NCBI RefSeq assembly: GCF_047948215.1
Contig: NC_134457.1
Coordinates: 84,606,898-84,670,897, forward strand
Direction of reading: 5' to 3'
DNA from: Lycorma delicatula
Lineage: Eukaryota; Arthropoda; Insecta; Hemiptera; Fulgoridae
DNA length: 64,000 nucleotides
Under the pieces are notes generated by a model. The model was not told the origin of the DNA, made no database searches, and worked only from the letters and a program-made list of their open reading frames with translations. This document shows positions 58,991-64,000 of this stretch, piece by piece (the first letter of the stretch is position 1; each line of letters begins with the position of its first letter). The position numbers and the translations under genes were made by a program.

Positions 58991-60394
58991 TTAAAAGGAA
59001 AAGGACATAATATAACTTTGCTGGCTTTTTTTTTAAGTTGGTACACTTATTACTATTAATGTTTATTTAATTTCTACTTTGTAATTTTACTTTATTTAAA
59101 ATATGATACGCTTAAAAAAAAACTACACTTCCTTTATAAAAATAACATATTTTCAATAACGGTAAAAACTGAGAAATTTAAGTCTGGATAAAAATGGCAA
59201 AATAAATAAAAAAAGTATGTAAAGGTAAACTACCGAGATGCGCTAAGATTCTTTGAATTGATATAAGGTTAATTTAACCTTATATTTTCTAACCAGTTTT
59301 CTTGAATTTTCGCGTGAAAATTACTGTAAGTGTTGGAATACCATGAAATATATTTATTGGACTGATCCCAAAAATATTGTAATTTAATATGTATAGACGA
59401 TGTAATTTTTTGCTTAAAAACCTCTTCCAGTTTCTTTGACACAAGACTATCCAATTAATTTTTTTTTTTTAAGCAGTACCTCGTTTTAATAATCCTAAAA
59501 TTACATCATTCATTTTCTATGAAAGAAGTTGTTATAGTCATAAAAGGATTAGAAGAAATACGTACAAATATGGAATGATTTAGGTAACATGATTTTTTTT
59601 TAAATTTCGTGTTTGTGGAAAAGTAGCTGTACGTGCCTGTGGTTTAAAATGAGATAAATAACTAAAGAAAATAACCTTTCCCAATATCTACTGAGGAAAA
59701 AAATTGTTTTTAACAACATAAAAAAATAATAAATCCAATAAACCCCCCAAAAATTGGTTTGTGTGTGTGTGTTCTCGCGCGTGTGAGCGAGTGTGAGAGT
59801 GTAACTCTGCGCTAAAATGCCTGCATTCAAAGATACTAGACGTAAAAAATTAGTTTTTCATAAATTATTAATCGCAAAAAGGGATCTTATTTATTACAAG
59901 ATCATAAAGATTATTTATTACAAAATAAATAATTATTATATTATTTAGATTTTTATTTTGATCTTATTTATTATAAAAGGTCCGAATTTGGTCGTAATTT
60001 AAATTTCAACTTATTGAAGGTCATAAAAATTCGTAAAATTATTATGGACATCATGATAAATGTATTTTTCTGTAAATGAACGAAAATTTACTATTTATAA
60101 ATTTATTAAAAAATATTAAGATAAATATACATATTTTTAAGGAGGAGGGATTGAAAACAATGACGTCAGACAAATGAATCCACTAGTTCCAATAGTATTA
60201 CAACATGAACAGTGTAAGATAAAGTGAAGTTGGTCAGTGGGAAAATGCGCGAGTTAGAAGAGTTGTTGTGATGATATAATCAATAAGACCCCTACCGTTT
60301 AAATTTAAAAAAGGTTATTCCAATTCTCCTTTCCCGGATACGATTCTATTGCTGCTAAGTGGTAGCAATAGTTATAATGGAAAAGTATATATAG

Positions 60395-60895
60395 AGTTGT
60401 CCAAAATTTTGATATCGGTTTTTTCAAATGTTAACTTTTTATCTCCCTAGTAAAAAAAACATGGAATCTCTGAAAGATTGTATAAAATGTTGGAATAGCT
60501 CAACAGAAATTCTTCGAAAATAGCTCAAATATTTTTACGTGAGGGAAACTGATTACACTAAATTTTGAAATTAACTGGATAAAATGAATATATACCACCA
60601 TTTTGAGTTTTTGACGTTTTATATACTTGGCGTAGAAGATTAAGGCTTGGTACGGTGAAAGTACATTCAATGTTATTTAAAATTCCAAAGTTTTAAGGTA
60701 ATCGGATATAGGGGGAGAGATATTTAACATTATTTCCAGACAGTTTTTTTCCGTATTACTAAAACCCATTAACTAAATTGTTGAAATTTGGCTGTAATAT
60801 TTGGCCTGATATGTATAGCCTGATTTTTGCCTCATCGGAGAAGAAGTCGTTACGATACCTATATTCTTTTTACTTTTATCCCCCAGAAACAGCTC
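60395..60895 (+). repeat. Dispersed repeat family E, copy 2
   Basis: It is homologous to the minus strand of 20500-21020, and ends directly beside the TACAGAGCGT motif at 60896. Confidence 0.6.
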
Positions 60896-60945
60896 TACAG
60901 AGCGTCCCGAAAGGTGTTAGCCAAACTTAAGGGACTGATTCAGGA
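60896..60945 (+). repeat. Possible transposon inverted-repeat end
   Basis: TACAGAGCGTCCCGAAAGGT resembles mariner-type ends and shares its first ten bases with the end at 63655 (TACAGAGCGTTCAGAAATTT). No partner end or transposase was found to its right. Confidence 0.35.
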
Positions 60946-61544
60946 CATTTAAACAAACCAAAAAAGTAATTCATACGGACAGATGACCTGTTTTAACCGT
61001 TTTTCCGTCTGACCACCAATTTATATATATTTTTATTAAAACTGTGTATATCTTATGAAAGAGTAGAGATATATGTCTTTTAATGAATTTTGATGTATAT
61101 TTATCCAAAAATTTTTCTACAAAATAAAATACGTTTGAAAAAAAAACCTCTCACAATTAAAAATGGAGAATATTGAAATGGTTTAATCAACAATAGTTCC
61201 ATGAATATTATTTTTATCGAATTCTTTGCTATTAGATAAAATGTTAAGCCTTTTATTGAGAACAAAATGGTATCTCATGTGTTCAAATCAGTAGAAAATT
61301 AGTTAAGTGATAGCAGAAATTGTTTAGGTGGATCGCAAAAATTACGCGTGAAAACCGACACACAATTATCACATTCCATAATTTCTAGTCTAGACCTCTA
61401 CCGACAAGCGGGTAAGGAGGTACCCTATTTCACATTTTAATTGTTTTCTTCTAACGTCATTAAACAGAATTCTATACTGTTAGCGCTAAATTTACTTAAA
61501 ATATTTCTTTGTAAGGAAATCAGATGAGTTATTTTTTTGGACCT

Positions 61545-61975
61545 TTTATAATTTCTAATACTTTATTTGTTTTTTTAAGTTTTAGCTGTTATTAAAAGTA
61601 TTATATGAGCTTGTTGTCAATTTTGATTTGTTTTTTTTTTATCAATTATGCTCTAGACACTTTATTTTTGTTGATTAAAACTTCATTTATTCAATAAGGT
61701 TAACATTCTTCATTAAGGACTTTTATTTTTTCTCAATTAAAGTTTAATCCTGCATAATTTTTAAGGTAAAAATTTCAAATGATCAAAGGAATAAAATCGG
61801 ATCCAAATTTTGATTATTGAATATTTTGATGTTGTACGGAATTTTACTATAAATATATAATTATTAAGTCATTAATGTTTAAAAGATGTATGGCGTATTT
61901 GTAATAAAAATCTAACAGCCGGAAAAGTTATGTAACCTTTTGCCAGCTTTTTAAATTTGGAAAATACTTCAAATT
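61545..61975 (+). repeat. Dispersed repeat family G, copy 2
   Basis: It matches 52110-52610. It ends AGCCGGAAAAGTTATGTAAC, TTTTGCCAGCTTTTTAAA, similar to the end of family F copy 2. Confidence 0.5.
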
Positions 61976-62837
61976 TTCGAATTTTTTTTTGTTTACTTTA
62001 TTTTTATCTGTCCTTTTCGTTAGTTTAGTTAAATTTTATTTATTATTTTGTTAAAATAAAACGTGTGAAGTATACAAAAGATAAACTTGTATCGAGAAAA
62101 AACCAATATCCATATTTTAAGAAGTATAAAAAATGATGCTAAATCTGTTCAAATTATGATCGAGTAAACTGAACGTTAGCGAACAGAATAATTTGTGCCA
62201 AATATGAAATTAGATAAAAGTTATGTAGAAACTTAAATGAACAATCATAGTTAGAAGGAAAACAAGAGTATAAATATTGCTCCGAAATTATGAACACCAA
62301 TCAACACCAGCATGGTATTACTTGAATCGACTCAATATTATTATGAATCATCATTGATAAAAAAAGGAAAAATAATAATTTATCTATTTGGAAAGCTACT
62401 CATACTTTATGACAATAATTTAATTCCATTACAATAATAAACAACAAAAAATTTTAAAATTTGGAATTTTTTGTTTACACAAACTTACTCGCACTAAGTA
62501 TTGAATACTGGAAAAAAATGACATAATGACCCAACAGATTAATCAGTTTTATGTTTCTAAGGTCATTACTTAATATTTTTTTAGTTTTATTTTTCTTCAT
62601 CAGTCAGCAGGTCATTAATTACTTTATTGGTTCGATGATAACCCTCGTTGTTTTCCTCTGTTCTAATCTTTTAACCTCAATATAATTACAACAAACTGTA
62701 GTCATAGTTTTACAATATTTCTCCCGCTTTTTGTTACGTATGGCTGTGATGCATAAAAAGCACCTGAAATGTAAATGACATGACTCAGATTATTTATCTC
62801 TGAAAGTTGTAATGTTCGCTACGCATACCTGTATCTG

Positions 62838-62927
62838 ATAAATAGCGATTGTATCAAGATACAATCGCTATTTATATATAAATCGCTATTTATATATATA
62901 AGCTAGACCAAGGTCTAGCTTATATAT
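62838..62927. repeat. Two neighbouring perfect palindromes, each centred on AA
   Basis: Palindrome 1: arms of 18 bp (62838-62855, 62858-62875; ATAAATAGCGATTGTATC and its inverse). Palindrome 2: arms of 16 bp (62894-62909, 62912-62927; ATATATAAGCTAGACC and its inverse). Both have the two-base centre AA. A 20-bp direct repeat (AATCGCTATTTATATATA-type, 62861 and 62881) links them. Confidence 0.9.
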
Positions 62928-63654
62928 TCGGCTTAGTAAGAAGGTTAAGGGAAATTACTTCATTCTTACAATTTTTTGAGCTGTTTCGATATAACTGTTT
63001 ATTAAAAGAGAGCACATAAAATTTCTGAGTTATGGATGCACAGATTAATTTTCTCTGAACTGAGTAATTTTCTTAATTTTAGTAATGACCGAATGAACAC
63101 TTTTTTCATTCACCTGGTTAAAAAATTGAAAATCAATGTTTTGGAATTTTGATTGATGATGCTTGTTCAAAAAAGCAACTTGTCCAAATCTCTATCATTT
63201 TGTGATGAATTATTAATTCTAGATCCATTATTCTAATCTGCATTGATTGAAGTTTTCTCATTTTCACAAGAACAATTACAGTAGTAAAACTGGAACGGTA
63301 TTGCAACGATCCTGTATCCTTGTTTACTATCAGTAATCGTTTATGCTAAGATAATCTCGATACTAGATAATGATTTCAGTAATATATTATGTGGTTTTCC
63401 TCTTCTCCAAATGTTTTTATTTTAAATTTAAATTTTTGATAGCGGTAATAATAATTTTACAAACGACAGAGTGTATCACATGACGATCTAAAATTATTCC
63501 GATTTCTTCAACACGATGATTATAAATTTGAATTTATTCAATTCGCCTTTAATTTCATTTCGAAATTTATCGATCTATTTTATTTTCATCATCCTTCTTT
63601 AACTCCACTTTTTAAATTTTGCTTCTCTTCAACATTTGTATGGAGTAAGTGTTA

Positions 63655-64000
63655 TACAGAGCGTTCAGAAATTTACTGTGCACTGGAATTATGGAAATTT
63701 GGGAATGACGAAACTTTCTCAATTATTACTTTGTATTTTTTATTTCATTATTTTGTAGAAGCGGATATTGCAATAATTGGAATAGTTTATAAAATGTGTT
63801 GAAAATGACCTCCTCCAACATCAATACAACACTGCACATGTTCCAGTTTGTTTTCAAACACTTTAAGTAGCTGATGTACTGGAATGTCTCGTACGTATTC
63901 CGTTATTGCGGATTTTAGTTCGTCAGTCGTGCGTGGTGTGTGGCAATACACTCCTTGTTTCGCTGCCCCATAGAAAGTAATCTGGGGGAGTCAGATCGGG
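63655..64000 (-). mobile_element. Mariner-like transposon, 3' end (runs off the window)
   Basis: The end TACAGAGCGTTCAGAAATTT, CTGTGCACTGG starts at the TA at 63655-63656, as expected for this superfamily. The transposase lies on the minus strand and continues beyond 64000. Confidence 0.75.
63787..64000 (-). pseudogene. Mariner-like transposase C-terminus (partial)
   Basis: This is the C-terminal end of a DDE transposase of the IS630/Tc1/mariner superfamily. The minus strand opens with PDLTPPDYFLWG, holding the third catalytic Asp. After a one-base frameshift near 63963 it reads AKQGVYCHTPRTTDELKSAI, then VHQLLKVFENKLEHVQCC and a C-terminal GGGHFQHIL before TAA (63789-63787). The GGHF.H.L ending is typical of this family. 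The rest of the gene lies outside the window. It is the best kept of the three transposases here, but the frameshift makes it inactive unless it is a sequencing error. Confidence 0.85.

Larger units (their letters stand above)
57061..60394. other. AT-rich non-coding stretch with repeats
   Basis: It holds family F copies (57960-58340, 58640-58960) and a GT/GA-rich microsatellite at about 59758-59802. Minus-strand open frames at 57476-57667, 59269-59454 and 59600-59830 show no domain. Confidence 0.5.
60946..63654. other. AT-rich non-coding stretch
   Basis: It includes family G copy 2 and the palindrome cluster at 62838-62927. No gene was recognised. Confidence 0.5.

Noticed and set aside
1..64000. 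CRISPR array, operon, prophage or bacterial gene cluster
   Set aside because: No regularly spaced direct repeats, no densely packed open frames and no bacterial-type genes. The content is that of a repeat-rich animal genome.

Overview
The window looks like nuclear DNA from an insect. It is very AT-rich and full of simple repeats, with decayed transposons on both strands. It carries one clear animal cell-surface exon, plus a nuclear copy of mitochondrial rRNA. The transposon mix (R1-type and restriction-enzyme-like LINEs, Helitrons, IS630/Tc1/mariner elements, tRNA-derived SINEs) fits a large hemipteran-like genome, but the order is an inference. No operon, CRISPR array, phage or bacterial gene was seen. 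Most open reading frames here are short chance runs or lie inside repeats.

Layout. 1-6.3 kb: a mitochondrial 16S rRNA fragment (numt, about 366-600), a minus-strand immunoglobulin exon of the Beaten-path (Beat) family (1602-1813), one full copy of a dispersed element here called MITE-A (3231-3822), and a GC-richer patch with a weak exon candidate (5965-6156). 6.3-14 kb: SINE-1, repeat families F and D, an R1-like LINE tail (11.0-11.7 kb), a mosaic repeat with a fold-back, and a long TA array. 17-22 kb: two Helitron 5' ends, one belonging to an internally deleted Helitron (18765-20224) with a broken helicase gene, then a second R1-type LINE tail on the minus strand. 23.7-27.4 kb: nested MITE-A pieces. 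31.6-35.2 kb: an LTR-like or promoter-like segment and a decayed endonuclease/RT LINE.

37.2 kb holds an unidentified 156-codon open frame. 39986-42216 is a Tc1/mariner-superfamily element with unusually long (about 500 bp) inverted repeats and TA flanks. 46436-46628 is a candidate coding exon on the minus strand. A second mariner-like transposase remnant lies at 47.6-48.3 kb. A LINE with a YMDD reverse transcriptase and a PD...D endonuclease occupies 50.3-52.1 kb. SINE-1 and SINE-2 cluster at 49-56 kb. The last 350 bases are the 3' end of a third mariner-like element that runs off the window.

The only likely host coding sequences are the Beat exon and, less surely, the 46.4 kb exon. Both are on the minus strand, so much of the window may be intron or intergenic space around a Beat-type gene. 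I found no clear new functional system. The most notable structures are the SINE families with different tRNA-like heads but one shared tail, the long-TIR mariner, and a pair of perfect palindromes, each centred on AA, at 62.8-62.9 kb.
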